Of a stretch of 64,000 nucleotides of DNA, positions 17,070 through 25,365 are shown one piece after another. Made by a program: the position numbers and the translations under genes. Position 1 is the first letter of the stretch, and each line of letters starts with the position of its first letter. Source of the DNA: a virus; the IMG/VR virus record IMGVR_UViG_3300025121_000011, positions 62,001 to 126,000 of that record, one strand, 5' to 3'. The notes under the pieces were generated by a model that saw only the letters and a program-made list of their open reading frames with translations, did no database searches and had not been told where the DNA came from.

Positions 17070-18650
17070 ATGAAAGATATACAAATTAAAGATATTAGAA
17101 GCATCTTAAGTCAGGCTAAGACTGCTATGGGACAAATTGAACATGGAAGAGAACTCCCTGTATCATATGTCTTAGATAGATTTATTCAGGCATCATACAA
17201 GCATCCTACGGATCAATTAATAGGTAATATGCGTGATGTTTTAATGAAACGCGCCAATAAGCAAAGTTTTTTTACCGAGCAAGAAATTACTGCATGTTAT
17301 GACAAAATGTATGGGATTTCTGGTGGACAGACAGCTTTTAGAGACGAACTTGGAGATCTATTATTAGTTGATCCGAAATTATCAAAAACAGCTTATTCTT
17401 CATCTTCTAGACGCGGGTCAGATGAGGGTCGAGAAATTAAGGCTGATACAAACGAAGACTTATCAAATGCATTTGCTTCAATTTTTGACCTCGGTAATAA
17501 TAACTCATTTGGTACGTACAATTTACGTGATAAGAAAGAAATAGAAATGTTAGTGGTTGCCAAATTAAATGCAATGGGAATGCAACCAAATGATGTTATT
17601 CTATCAGAATCTAATGAACACTTTGTTTTGGCCACAGCAGTATATAATACAAATAGCTTAAATAAGGTGGCTGTGCATATACCTGTTCAGATTTCTAACG
17701 GAAAAATTCCCGTTCCAACTCAGATGATTTCTGATGGAGCTATGACTGATTTAAATCGTGCCAATCTTTTGGTTCACCTGAAAATGAGTGAAAATCAGAT
17801 AAAAACTTCTAGTCGTCAAGCTTTTTCAGGACAACATGGTTCTAAAGATATAGTTGTCGATCGAGCAGTAACTCCAGCTGCACTTACAGATTTTACTGAT
17901 TTAGAAAATCAATTAGTGGTAGCAGCATCGAATTATACAAAAGAACAAGTTATGATGGCCTCTAGTATGCTTTCTGCGGAATTTAAGGCTGTTGGAGTTG
18001 TTAATCCTCAAATCAAAGTTGCATCATCAGATAATAAAATGATATTATTTAATATATCTATACCAACCATAGCTGGACGAAGCAACATACATGTTCCTGT
18101 AGAGTTTCATAATAAGAAACCGATTTTACCAAGTAGATTTATTACTAGTAATGATAAAAAAGAATCTATTTATGATTTTACAGTTAATAATATTAATAAT
18201 TTTATTAAAAACGCTTCCCACTTAGATTTAGGCGTTACTCAAGCAAGACAAACTGGTGAATTGAGCAAGATGTCTTATCATCAATTGGTAGACAGGATTA
18301 TTGAAGGTGTAGCAACAGAAGATTATAAGTTAGCAGAAGATGCTTTATCTTCTATTCAAGAGCGTTTTGGTGCAACACAACATAAAATAGCTTTGGATAA
18401 GTTTTCAGAACTTCTTAAGGTTTCTTCTACTAAGGGCTCTACCAGAGAGCAACTAGTTAAGGAAGCATTCAAGCGAGGAGATTTGATCACACGGCCCACG
18501 TCTGTTGAGCCTTATTGTCCAAAATTAGGTCTTCCACTAAGTAAAGTAGACTTTGATAAGCATGGGCGGCCATATCCTAAGTATAGAAATAAGACTGCTA
18601 ACAATGATGAAGAAACTTTAATTTCTTCGTCTAGAATTTTATTTACATAA
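17070..18650 (+). CDS. Hypothetical protein, 526 aa, probable structural or assembly protein
   Basis: A long soluble protein with ribosome site AAGGA. It has an alternating helix-rich and beta-rich architecture, including two similar-looking beta segments, VAVHIPVQISNGKIPVPTQM (about 202-221) and SNIHVPVEFHNKKPILPSRF (about 338-357), that suggest an internal duplication. The C-terminus has a proline/cysteine-containing segment (VEPYCPKLGLPL). No catalytic motif or membrane segment is visible. It is followed by a 155-residue protein and a terminator. No family is recognised. Confidence 0.7.
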   Translation: MKDIQIKDIRSILSQAKTAMGQIEHGRELPVSYVLDRFIQASYKHPTDQLIGNMRDVLMKRANKQSFFTEQEITACYDKMYGISGGQTAFRDELGDLLLVDPKLSKTAYSSSSRRGSDEGREIKADTNEDLSNAFASIFDLGNNNSFGTYNLRDKKEIEMLVVAKLNAMGMQPNDVILSESNEHFVLATAVYNTNSLNKVAVHIPVQISNGKIPVPTQMISDGAMTDLNRANLLVHLKMSENQIKTSSRQAFSGQHGSKDIVVDRAVTPAALTDFTDLENQLVVAASNYTKEQVMMASSMLSAEFKAVGVVNPQIKVASSDNKMILFNISIPTIAGRSNIHVPVEFHNKKPILPSRFITSNDKKESIYDFTVNNINNFIKNASHLDLGVTQARQTGELSKMSYHQLVDRIIEGVATEDYKLAEDALSSIQERFGATQHKIALDKFSELLKVSSTKGSTREQLVKEAFKRGDLITRPTSVEPYCPKLGLPLSKVDFDKHGRPYPKYRNKTANNDEETLISSSRILFT

Positions 18651-18659
18651 GGAGATGAT

Positions 18660-19127
18660 ATGTCCAAAAAAATATCAAATATGCTGAAAGAGGCTCACAA
18701 GCTGAATCGGACTTTAGCCAGAGACTTTAGAAAAGCGGCTTTACATACATTAATAGAAATGTCTAAAGAAGCTGCTACAACTAATGAACAACACGGCGCT
18801 TTGCAAAATATGCAATCTGGAGTAACTAATTATCCAACCAGACAAGAATTTGCGCATCAACGAGGTGGAACTGGTAACGATCTTAAGTATGATACAGGTC
18901 CGGTTCATGAAAAGTCTAAAATAAGTTACGAAGAGGCTCCAAGAACTTTGTCAACCAGATACTCTCCAGATAGGGTGGGCCAACAGGCACATCTCAAAGA
19001 TGGTATTCAAACAGATCCTCTTACAGGGCGTGAATATAATTGGAATGAAGGTTTTACAACAGAAACTGGAGAAAAGTTTCCTGGTGGATCTGTCGATTTG
19101 CAAACCGATTTATACTTCGATTACTAA
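18660..19127 (+). CDS. Hypothetical protein, 155 aa, last gene before a terminator
   Basis: A 155-residue protein with ribosome site AAGGAG. The N-terminal 45 residues form a basic amphipathic helix. The rest is polar, glycine/proline-rich and probably disordered, ending in an aromatic-acidic tail (DLYFDY). No family is recognised. It closes a transcription unit. Confidence 0.65.
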   Translation: MSKKISNMLKEAHKLNRTLARDFRKAALHTLIEMSKEAATTNEQHGALQNMQSGVTNYPTRQEFAHQRGGTGNDLKYDTGPVHEKSKISYEEAPRTLSTRYSPDRVGQQAHLKDGIQTDPLTGREYNWNEGFTTETGEKFPGGSVDLQTDLYFDY

Positions 19128-19175
19128 GAATATATCCCGAGGTTAAGAGCTGGATATATACTGATAATAAATCCT

Positions 19176-19216
19176 AAATCCACTACTATATTTTGGTAAT
19201 ATAGCAGTGGATTTTT
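19176..19216 (+). terminator. Intrinsic terminator before the terminase-side genes
   Basis: AAATCCACTACTATA pairs with TATAGCAGTGGATTT with a single mismatch around a nine-base loop, followed by a T-run. It lies about 50 bases past the stop of the 155-residue gene. Confidence 0.85.
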
Positions 19217-19228
19217 AAGTTTGGAGGA

Positions 19229-19939
19229 ATGGTGAATAATAAAGTTTTAAGACATCCAGACAAGGAAGATATTATAAAGCGTCTTTTAGATGGAGAATCT
19301 GTTCAACACGTTGATGCTTGGTTAAAGGAAAAATATCCAAAGCGTAAATCTCTTTATATTAGTTATGTAACTTTACAAAAGTTTAGAAAGGAAAATCTAG
19401 ATCTTCATGGTGACGTTTTAGATGCAGTTAAGAATGCTCGAATTGATGCCAATAAAGATGGTGAAAAAATTGAAGCCAAATATATTATATCACAAGGAGA
19501 TGCATATCAACGTAAAATAAATGAGATTGCAGATGCAGAATTAGATGTTTCACGCAAACTACGAGAGATGGATGCTTTGGTAACATCTAGATTAGAATTT
19601 TATTATAATTTTTTAGCCAATGGTGAAGGTGATATAAAACACGATAAAGTATTTTTAGAGTATTTAAATATGTATAAAGGAATTTTGCAGGATTGGAAAA
19701 AATATATTGAGGGTGTGGCCGATAAAACAATTGAACATAATATTAATATTAATGTAGTAAATGAACAAGTTAATATTTTAAAGGGTATTGTTTTTGAGGT
19801 GTTACAAGAATTAGATCCAACATTAATTCCTGTTTTTGTAGATAAAATAAACAATAAAATGTCTAGAGCTAATCACAGGGCGACAGAATATAAACAATTA
19901 GGAGTTATTGATGCAGACTTTAGCTCAGACGAAGATTAA
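19229..19939 (+). CDS. Possible terminase small subunit / HTH coiled-coil protein
   Basis: The 236-residue protein starts with a helix-turn-helix-like segment (DIIKRLLDGESVQHVDAW and VTLQKFRKENLDL, about residues 9-55), followed by a long charged helical and coiled-coil region and an acidic tail. This layout and its position upstream of the large terminase would suit a small terminase subunit, but no diagnostic motif is present. Ribosome site GGAGG lies so close to the ATG at 19229 that the adjacent GTG at 19232 may be the real start. The end overlaps the next gene. Confidence 0.55.
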   Translation: MVNNKVLRHPDKEDIIKRLLDGESVQHVDAWLKEKYPKRKSLYISYVTLQKFRKENLDLHGDVLDAVKNARIDANKDGEKIEAKYIISQGDAYQRKINEIADAELDVSRKLREMDALVTSRLEFYYNFLANGEGDIKHDKVFLEYLNMYKGILQDWKKYIEGVADKTIEHNININVVNEQVNILKGIVFEVLQELDPTLIPVFVDKINNKMSRANHRATEYKQLGVIDADFSSDED

Positions 19940-20180
19940 AAAGCTGAATTTATCAGATTTAATTAATCTTCATGCATTTGAAGCCTGGATAAGAAAATAT
20001 ATCAAATTTTATAATGAGAGGAAGATACCAGGCAAACATATGAATTTATTTTTATCTTATATTGAAGACTTAGTAAGAGGAACAGATTTTCCTCATGATC
20101 GTCAAGTTTGGTTTGAAACAATTAAACATTTACAGGATTCATTAATTCAAAATGAAAGATTTAAACAAAGACATTCATAG
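19911..20180 (+). CDS. Hypothetical protein, 89 aa
   Basis: Starts inside the end of the previous gene. The ATG at 19911 with GGAG six bases upstream is preferred over TTG at 19908. It is helical, with an aromatic-rich centre (AWIRKYIKFYNERKIPG), and ends within the start of the next gene. The overlaps on both sides imply translational coupling. No family is recognised. Confidence 0.65.
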   Translation: MQTLAQTKIKKLNLSDLINLHAFEAWIRKYIKFYNERKIPGKHMNLFLSYIEDLVRGTDFPHDRQVWFETIKHLQDSLIQNERFKQRHS

Positions 20181-21618
20181 GATTCAAAAGAAGTATCCTG
20201 GGATTAAATTTGGCAGCCATGAGGATGCTAGAGATTTTGTGAATATTCATAATATCTTAGAAGCAGCCTTTGGTAGAGTAGATGCAGAAATTTTATCAGC
20301 TGCTTACTTAGAACGAAAAGAGCAAGACTTAAAAACTCCTAATGATTATTATTATTTAGTAACGAAAGCAATTTTAAAATTTAGTAACTTTAAAAAAGTA
20401 GCATATCCAATGGGAATGGGAACCTTATCTGAACCGTATTTAGTAAAATCTGATTTAGAGCAATGGGTCGGTTTAGTCCATAAGATATATCAAGCTGTTC
20501 AGTCAGGAAAGATGTCTTTTCATCAAGCACTAGATTATTATGCGAGTCTATTAGACAACAAAGATGATCAGCGCTTTAGATTCAAGAAATGGCTACTTTA
20601 CTATAAGAATGGAGAACATGAAAAGTATTCTGAGGAGGGAGCAGTAATTATGAAGAAACAATCTGATTTTCAATTTGGACTAAATTCTGTACCATATGAT
20701 AGATCTCCTGTTGTATTAGATGAGTCTGTTCAAAAGCAATTAAATGATTTAAAAGAATTTACTAAGAAAGAAGAAGATTTTGTCGCATGGAAGGCTCGGA
20801 TTAATGGAGCAATTAGACGCATAGACAAACTTCTTAGAGACGATCAGCATCTTAATCCCGAAGAACAGGCTGATTTAGCGGATATGCTGCATGCCTTTGA
20901 TCTTCAAATGCGTAGAGTGAGGCTGCAATCTATGGCTAGTGATATTGCATTTAGAACAGCAGGAAACTTTAAAAAGGTTGGATATTCCAAAGCATCAGAA
21001 ATTCTCACTGCTATCGCACAGGATCTTTCAGAACCCATTCCAGAGGCTCCGGTGGCGCCAGAATCCAGGCCCCCTGCGGCTATTCCTGGTGCTCCTGAAG
21101 GCGCTGGCCAGGGTGCAGAGTCTCCCGGAGCATCAGAGGCAATAGGGAGAGCCCTGGAGGCTGGCGAAGGTAATGAAAAAAGTCCGGGTATTTTGGTTGA
21201 GCCAAAAAAAACTCCCGGAATCAGAGGCGACTTAGCACAAGCTGCCACAAAATTAGAAGACGTGGCAGCGAGATTAGCAGATCGTAGAACGATTCGCCAA
21301 TTAGCAGAGTTTGATATAATATTAGATCAACTTGGATTGGCATCTTTATTCCCAGAGTTAATGGAAGCTCAAAGTAAGTTAATTGATGCATATTCTTATG
21401 CTATGGTTCGTGTCACAAAAATGTTGGGAATGTTATCTTCAGGTAGAAGCATGTCGGAAATTTCCGAAGCTAAGAAAACTGATATTTCTAATAAAGCAAT
21501 TAAAGAAGTAAATAAGACTATGTCTCAAGGTGAAGAACCTATTGATAACGGAAAAGGGCAGGGCGCCATTAATCAAGAGTTTTCTCAAGAAGTTACACCT
21601 CCTAAAAATATTGTATAA
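20152..21618 (+). CDS. Hypothetical protein with proline/alanine-rich linker, 488 aa
   Basis: A 488-residue protein whose start overlaps the previous gene by 29 bases. It has a helical N-terminal domain (1-290), a disordered proline, alanine and glycine-rich linker (about 295-355, locally GC-richer than its neighbours), a helical C-terminal domain (about 360-450) and a polar tail. There is no membrane segment or recognisable motif. The position between the possible small terminase and the large terminase suggests a head-assembly role, which is inference only. Confidence 0.7.
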   Translation: MKDLNKDIHRIQKKYPGIKFGSHEDARDFVNIHNILEAAFGRVDAEILSAAYLERKEQDLKTPNDYYYLVTKAILKFSNFKKVAYPMGMGTLSEPYLVKSDLEQWVGLVHKIYQAVQSGKMSFHQALDYYASLLDNKDDQRFRFKKWLLYYKNGEHEKYSEEGAVIMKKQSDFQFGLNSVPYDRSPVVLDESVQKQLNDLKEFTKKEEDFVAWKARINGAIRRIDKLLRDDQHLNPEEQADLADMLHAFDLQMRRVRLQSMASDIAFRTAGNFKKVGYSKASEILTAIAQDLSEPIPEAPVAPESRPPAAIPGAPEGAGQGAESPGASEAIGRALEAGEGNEKSPGILVEPKKTPGIRGDLAQAATKLEDVAARLADRRTIRQLAEFDIILDQLGLASLFPELMEAQSKLIDAYSYAMVRVTKMLGMLSSGRSMSEISEAKKTDISNKAIKEVNKTMSQGEEPIDNGKGQGAINQEFSQEVTPPKNIV

Positions 21619-21630
21619 GGAGTCTAAGTT

Positions 21631-22386
21631 ATGGATATTAATGAAGCATTAAAGCTTATTGCTAAAGTTGCCGAACATAATTTAATAGATAAGCCTTATA
21701 TAGTTGGTGGAGTACCTAGAGATGTTTATCTTAATGAAAAGGTTCAAACTACAGATATAGATTTAACAACTAATTCTCCGGATGTTTTACGACTCGGTAT
21801 ATTAATGGCTGATATTTTAAATGTTACATTTGAATTATCTGATGATGGACACGTTACCGTTTTTACAGAATCTTATGATATGGATTTCTCTAGTAATTTT
21901 GAATCTCTAAGAGTTATTGAACATTTGGATGTTGATAAAAAACATTTAGCAGAGGTATATAGTCGAGACTTTACAATTAATACTTTACATCAGGATTTGC
22001 TTACTAGAGAAATTATAGATCCAATTGGTACGGCTTTTGAAGATATTAAAAATAGAATAATTAAAACTCCAGTTCCCGCTGAAATCACGTTATCAGATGA
22101 TCCTCGTAGAATATATCGAGCTATTAATTTGGCAGTACGATATGATTTTGAAATCTCCAAAGATATAGAAGATTTTGTTTTAAAAAATGCACATTTATTT
22201 ACTTCGGAAAATATTAAAGATAAATATATTACAGTTAAACTAGCAAAAGCTTTAAAAATTAATCCAGATAAAACAATTAAACTTTTAAAGAAATTTAATT
22301 TATTTAAAAATGTACCATTAGTTGGTGAATTTAAAAATATTTTAATTCAAAATAAATTATTGGCGGAGTATTTGCAAGATGCCTGA
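21631..22386 (+). CDS. CCA-enzyme/poly(A) polymerase-family nucleotidyltransferase, short form
   Basis: The N-terminal head of class II tRNA nucleotidyltransferases is clear: IVGGVPRDVYLN (24-35) for nucleotide binding, the catalytic pair D42/D44 in TTDIDLTT, and the family motif SRDFTINTL near 112-120. DDPRRIYRAINLAVRYDF near 150-167 corresponds to the neck motif. At 251 residues it is much shorter than cellular CCA enzymes (about 390-420), lacking most of the body and tail that hold the tRNA. It may maintain tRNA 3' ends, add other tails, or use another RNA. No tRNA gene was noticed in the window. Its stop overlaps the next gene by 8 bases. Confidence 0.85.
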   Translation: MDINEALKLIAKVAEHNLIDKPYIVGGVPRDVYLNEKVQTTDIDLTTNSPDVLRLGILMADILNVTFELSDDGHVTVFTESYDMDFSSNFESLRVIEHLDVDKKHLAEVYSRDFTINTLHQDLLTREIIDPIGTAFEDIKNRIIKTPVPAEITLSDDPRRIYRAINLAVRYDFEISKDIEDFVLKNAHLFTSENIKDKYITVKLAKALKINPDKTIKLLKKFNLFKNVPLVGEFKNILIQNKLLAEYLQDA

Positions 22387-23314
22387 TTCAGTTAAAAATC
22401 CATTTATAGCATATAGTTGGCCAGAGTATGAATCTCAAGGGCCTTCTTATAAAATTTTATCTGATTGGTGGAAGCAAAATGCAATTAATCTACCCGGAGA
22501 GTTTGATTCAAGTTATCAATCTTGGACTAAATGGTATCGAGAAAAATATAATACTTCTTGGGGTCATCAACATATGAACCCAGAAGACGTGCTAAAAATA
22601 TTAAAAGAATCAGTTCCAGAAGTTAATAATAGTATTATGAAAAATATTCAACATCGAACACAAAGATTGTTGAATATTAAAAAAGATGATGAAGCAAAAC
22701 CAGATTTATCAAATCCTATAAAATTTGGTCCAAGTAATTATAAGGGTCTTGTAGGAGTTAAACTTGGAGCAGATGTTGATGGAACATCAGAAGCTGTAAA
22801 ATCTTTTTTAGCCACTCTTGGTAAGTTAGCCAAAACAAAGGGTTATCAAAAACCATTTGTTACTAGCGGACATCGTTCTACTCGTGGACAAATTAGAGCT
22901 ATGGCTAATAATTGGAATAAGAATGGTGCAAATAAAGTTGTTACTGATGATGTCGCAAAACGATCGGCTAAAAATGAAAATACTATTAATAGAATTAGAA
23001 ATTTAACTCAAGCGCCAATTAATCTTGGACTTATATATCTTTTTGAATTATATCAAGATAAAGAAATGGTAATTCATATTAATGAAATTTTTGTGGAATT
23101 AGGTACAAATAGGCAAGGACTTAAAGCTGCATCAGAATATTGGGATGCAATGGGTAGACAGTCTAGTGCGCATCTTAGAACGCCAGCAGAAGCTGTAGAT
23201 TTAAGACAAACTGATGGAATTTTAGAACTTTTAAACTTAATCAAAGATAGTGGCAGATTTAATATGAAATTGATTTCAGAATCAGATCACTATCACGTTA
23301 GAATTTATAGCTAA
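22379..23314 (+). CDS. M15-like zinc peptidase domain protein (possible endolysin or tail lysin)
   Basis: This 311-residue protein has an unrecognised N-terminal part and a C-terminal domain with the layout of D-Ala-D-Ala carboxypeptidases of family M15. It has a strand with SGHRSTRGQ, then HLRTPAEAVDL (metal His and Asp), and near the C-terminus ESDHYHVRIY with the HxH pair (H304, H306). The family hydrolyses peptidoglycan cross-link peptides. The spacing in the first motif is longer than the usual SxHxxGxAxD, so the match is by pattern rather than exact. It overlaps the CCA-like gene by 8 bases and could be a virion-associated lysin. No signal peptide is visible. Confidence 0.65.
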   Translation: MPDSVKNPFIAYSWPEYESQGPSYKILSDWWKQNAINLPGEFDSSYQSWTKWYREKYNTSWGHQHMNPEDVLKILKESVPEVNNSIMKNIQHRTQRLLNIKKDDEAKPDLSNPIKFGPSNYKGLVGVKLGADVDGTSEAVKSFLATLGKLAKTKGYQKPFVTSGHRSTRGQIRAMANNWNKNGANKVVTDDVAKRSAKNENTINRIRNLTQAPINLGLIYLFELYQDKEMVIHINEIFVELGTNRQGLKAASEYWDAMGRQSSAHLRTPAEAVDLRQTDGILELLNLIKDSGRFNMKLISESDHYHVRIYS

Positions 23315-23349
23315 TTGCTAATATTTATTATTAAAGCATGGAGTATAAT

Positions 23350-23622
23350 GTGCCAGGAGATCACGATTTTATTGATTTTTTAAATCAAACAAAAGCTGAA
23401 GATGACGACTATACGGATCAGGAAGAATCTGAGGATGAAGAATCTGAGGATAAGTCTGAAGGATTTTCTGTTAATATTCCTTTAAATGGTAGTCCATTAT
23501 ATCCTCGGATATATACGGGAGATTCAGCTAAACCACTTTCCACTGGATTATTTCCAGTATCAGAAGTTGGAGATGATAATATCAATAGTACTTGGAATGG
23601 AATTATGAGTTTTTACGGTTAA
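23350..23622 (+). CDS. Small acidic hypothetical protein
   Basis: About 90 residues, with a highly acidic stretch (EESEDEESEDKSEG) in the first half. GGAG at 23340-23343 sits six bases before GTG 23350, which I take as the start; an in-frame ATG at 23338 overlaps that ribosome site. No family is recognised. A second acidic protein follows, and both precede the terminase. Confidence 0.55.
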   Translation: MPGDHDFIDFLNQTKAEDDDYTDQEESEDEESEDKSEGFSVNIPLNGSPLYPRIYTGDSAKPLSTGLFPVSEVGDDNINSTWNGIMSFYG

Positions 23623-23634
23623 GGAGATAATACA

Positions 23635-24765
23635 ATGGAGAAACTTAGTTTTTCAGTAACCTCATATATGGAGCCAATCCCAAATAACGCGGGATTTGTA
23701 CATCCTCCAGTAGAGGAAAATTTAGCAGAGGACGATTCAATGGTTGTCGAGTTTGTAGAAGAGGTCTCTATGCCAAAAGGTTTACCTATGCCTATACAAC
23801 AAGATGTAGAGCCACTAGTTATTACATTTGAAGAAGACACGGATTTAGATGATTATGAAAAAATTCTGCATGAAGTTATGGGGTATAGTGAAGGTGAAGA
23901 TGATCATGAAGATGAAGACGTTGATGAGAAAGATGCTTCTGAAAGCGATGCTCAAGATGGGGTTCAATATAATCTATTAGACACACCTGATGAATTTACC
24001 AGTGAAGAAAACGCTTGGAGTGCATCGGGTTCTGAATCATCTGAATCAAAAGGAAGATATATTCCCGGAGCAGATAGTGTATATATAGACGATGAACCAG
24101 AAGAGCCAAAAGAAGAGCCAAAAATTACCAATTGGAATGATGATAGAGATGTATCTCACTTTACTGATTATCTAAGGGATAGTTTAAATAATTATCCTAA
24201 GCATGATGGACATTCTATTTCAGGTTGTGAAAGAACTTATGCTTATATTAGTCGTTTAAATAATGAAATTTCTGAAGCAGTACGAAAAGATGTGAATCAA
24301 GAGCTTGATACTGATTTTCTAGAAAAAGCCAGAGTTAAAATGATGCAGGATATGAGAACCTTAAAAGAGCATATGGGGAAATTAAAAAAGAAATTAAAAA
24401 GTTCTACTGGTGAAGATAACTCCGTGGAATCTGCTATAATTGCATTAGGCAGAAGTGCATCCAACGAAATAGAAAAAGAAGCAACAGTTGCAAGACAACA
24501 AATGGTTATTACTCCATTTGAGAGGGCGATATCTGGTATATTAATAAATGCGGTTATATCTGCTGGCCATCCATTTGAAGATGTATATGATTTTCTGAAA
24601 GAAAAGTATAAGTTAGATGAGAGAGAAGAACTTGCTCTTATGCAAATGGTTATGGATGCCGGTTTCCCAATTTTTAAAGATAGAGGATCAATAGGGGTGA
24701 GCCCAGAAAAGGGTAAAGAAACCGAAAGACATGGTGTTGATTTTATCAAAACTTATTTTGGATAA
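23635..24765 (+). CDS. Acidic hypothetical protein, 376 aa, possible assembly factor
   Basis: Ribosome site AAGGAG. The first 180 residues are very acidic and low in complexity (runs of Glu/Asp/Ser). The second half is helical and charged, with a coiled-coil region near 240-270 and a compact C-terminal domain. No enzyme motif is visible. Acidic, disordered proteins near the head genes are sometimes scaffolds or DNA-mimic proteins, but nothing here decides between these. Confidence 0.65.
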   Translation: MEKLSFSVTSYMEPIPNNAGFVHPPVEENLAEDDSMVVEFVEEVSMPKGLPMPIQQDVEPLVITFEEDTDLDDYEKILHEVMGYSEGEDDHEDEDVDEKDASESDAQDGVQYNLLDTPDEFTSEENAWSASGSESSESKGRYIPGADSVYIDDEPEEPKEEPKITNWNDDRDVSHFTDYLRDSLNNYPKHDGHSISGCERTYAYISRLNNEISEAVRKDVNQELDTDFLEKARVKMMQDMRTLKEHMGKLKKKLKSSTGEDNSVESAIIALGRSASNEIEKEATVARQQMVITPFERAISGILINAVISAGHPFEDVYDFLKEKYKLDEREELALMQMVMDAGFPIFKDRGSIGVSPEKGKETERHGVDFIKTYFG

Positions 24766-24774
24766 GGAGAAGAT

Positions 24775-25353
24775 ATGAAGGTATCCAGACAAACAGATTT
24801 GCAAGAAACAAATAAAATTACATGTGATTGGCTGGATCAATTTGCTCGTGGGCTTGCCAAATCTGCAAATTTAGAATATTTAGATCCGGATAAAAAAGCA
24901 ACACTTGAAAATGCTTCTAAGTTTAGAACAATAGAAGCAAAGATGGAAGATATTAAAACTAGAATAGGTTTTGAAAAACTTATGTTTCATAATAAACAAG
25001 AAATAACTGCTACCTCCATAGAATTTAATAATGAAGTTAAAATTGCTAAAATTAAACATACTCCAGAAGATATAGCAGCTATGAAGCAAATTTTAGAGCA
25101 TATTGCAAAAATTATGGAACATGAGCCACATCTTGATGCAACTGCTATTATTAATCGATGTCGACAAGAAGATGGTTTGCGTTTTTTAGACCTCCCTATT
25201 GATGTTAATAAACTCCGTAGGGCAATTGATAAAAAATTATCAAAAGATGAAAGTGCTGAAATCGTAACTTACGTACCACCAGAACCAATTAATTCTGGTG
25301 AGGCAGAAGATACAAATGCAGATTATTATCGACATTCTGAGATCACAACCTAA
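24775..25353 (+). CDS. Hypothetical helical protein preceding terminase
   Basis: A 192-residue mainly alpha-helical protein with AAGGAG ribosome site. It has charged helices over residues 40-150 and a disordered tail. It ends 12 bases before the large terminase gene, the usual place for a small terminase subunit, but it shows no clear helix-turn-helix. It and the protein at 19229 are the two candidates for that role. Confidence 0.6.
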   Translation: MKVSRQTDLQETNKITCDWLDQFARGLAKSANLEYLDPDKKATLENASKFRTIEAKMEDIKTRIGFEKLMFHNKQEITATSIEFNNEVKIAKIKHTPEDIAAMKQILEHIAKIMEHEPHLDATAIINRCRQEDGLRFLDLPIDVNKLRRAIDKKLSKDESAEIVTYVPPEPINSGEAEDTNADYYRHSEITT

Positions 25354-25365
25354 TGTGGGTGATGG

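Noticed and set aside
20904-21248. Minus-strand open frame opposite the proline/alanine-rich linker
   Set aside because: It is the complement of a GC-richer low-complexity region in a real + strand gene, with no ribosome site or matching context.
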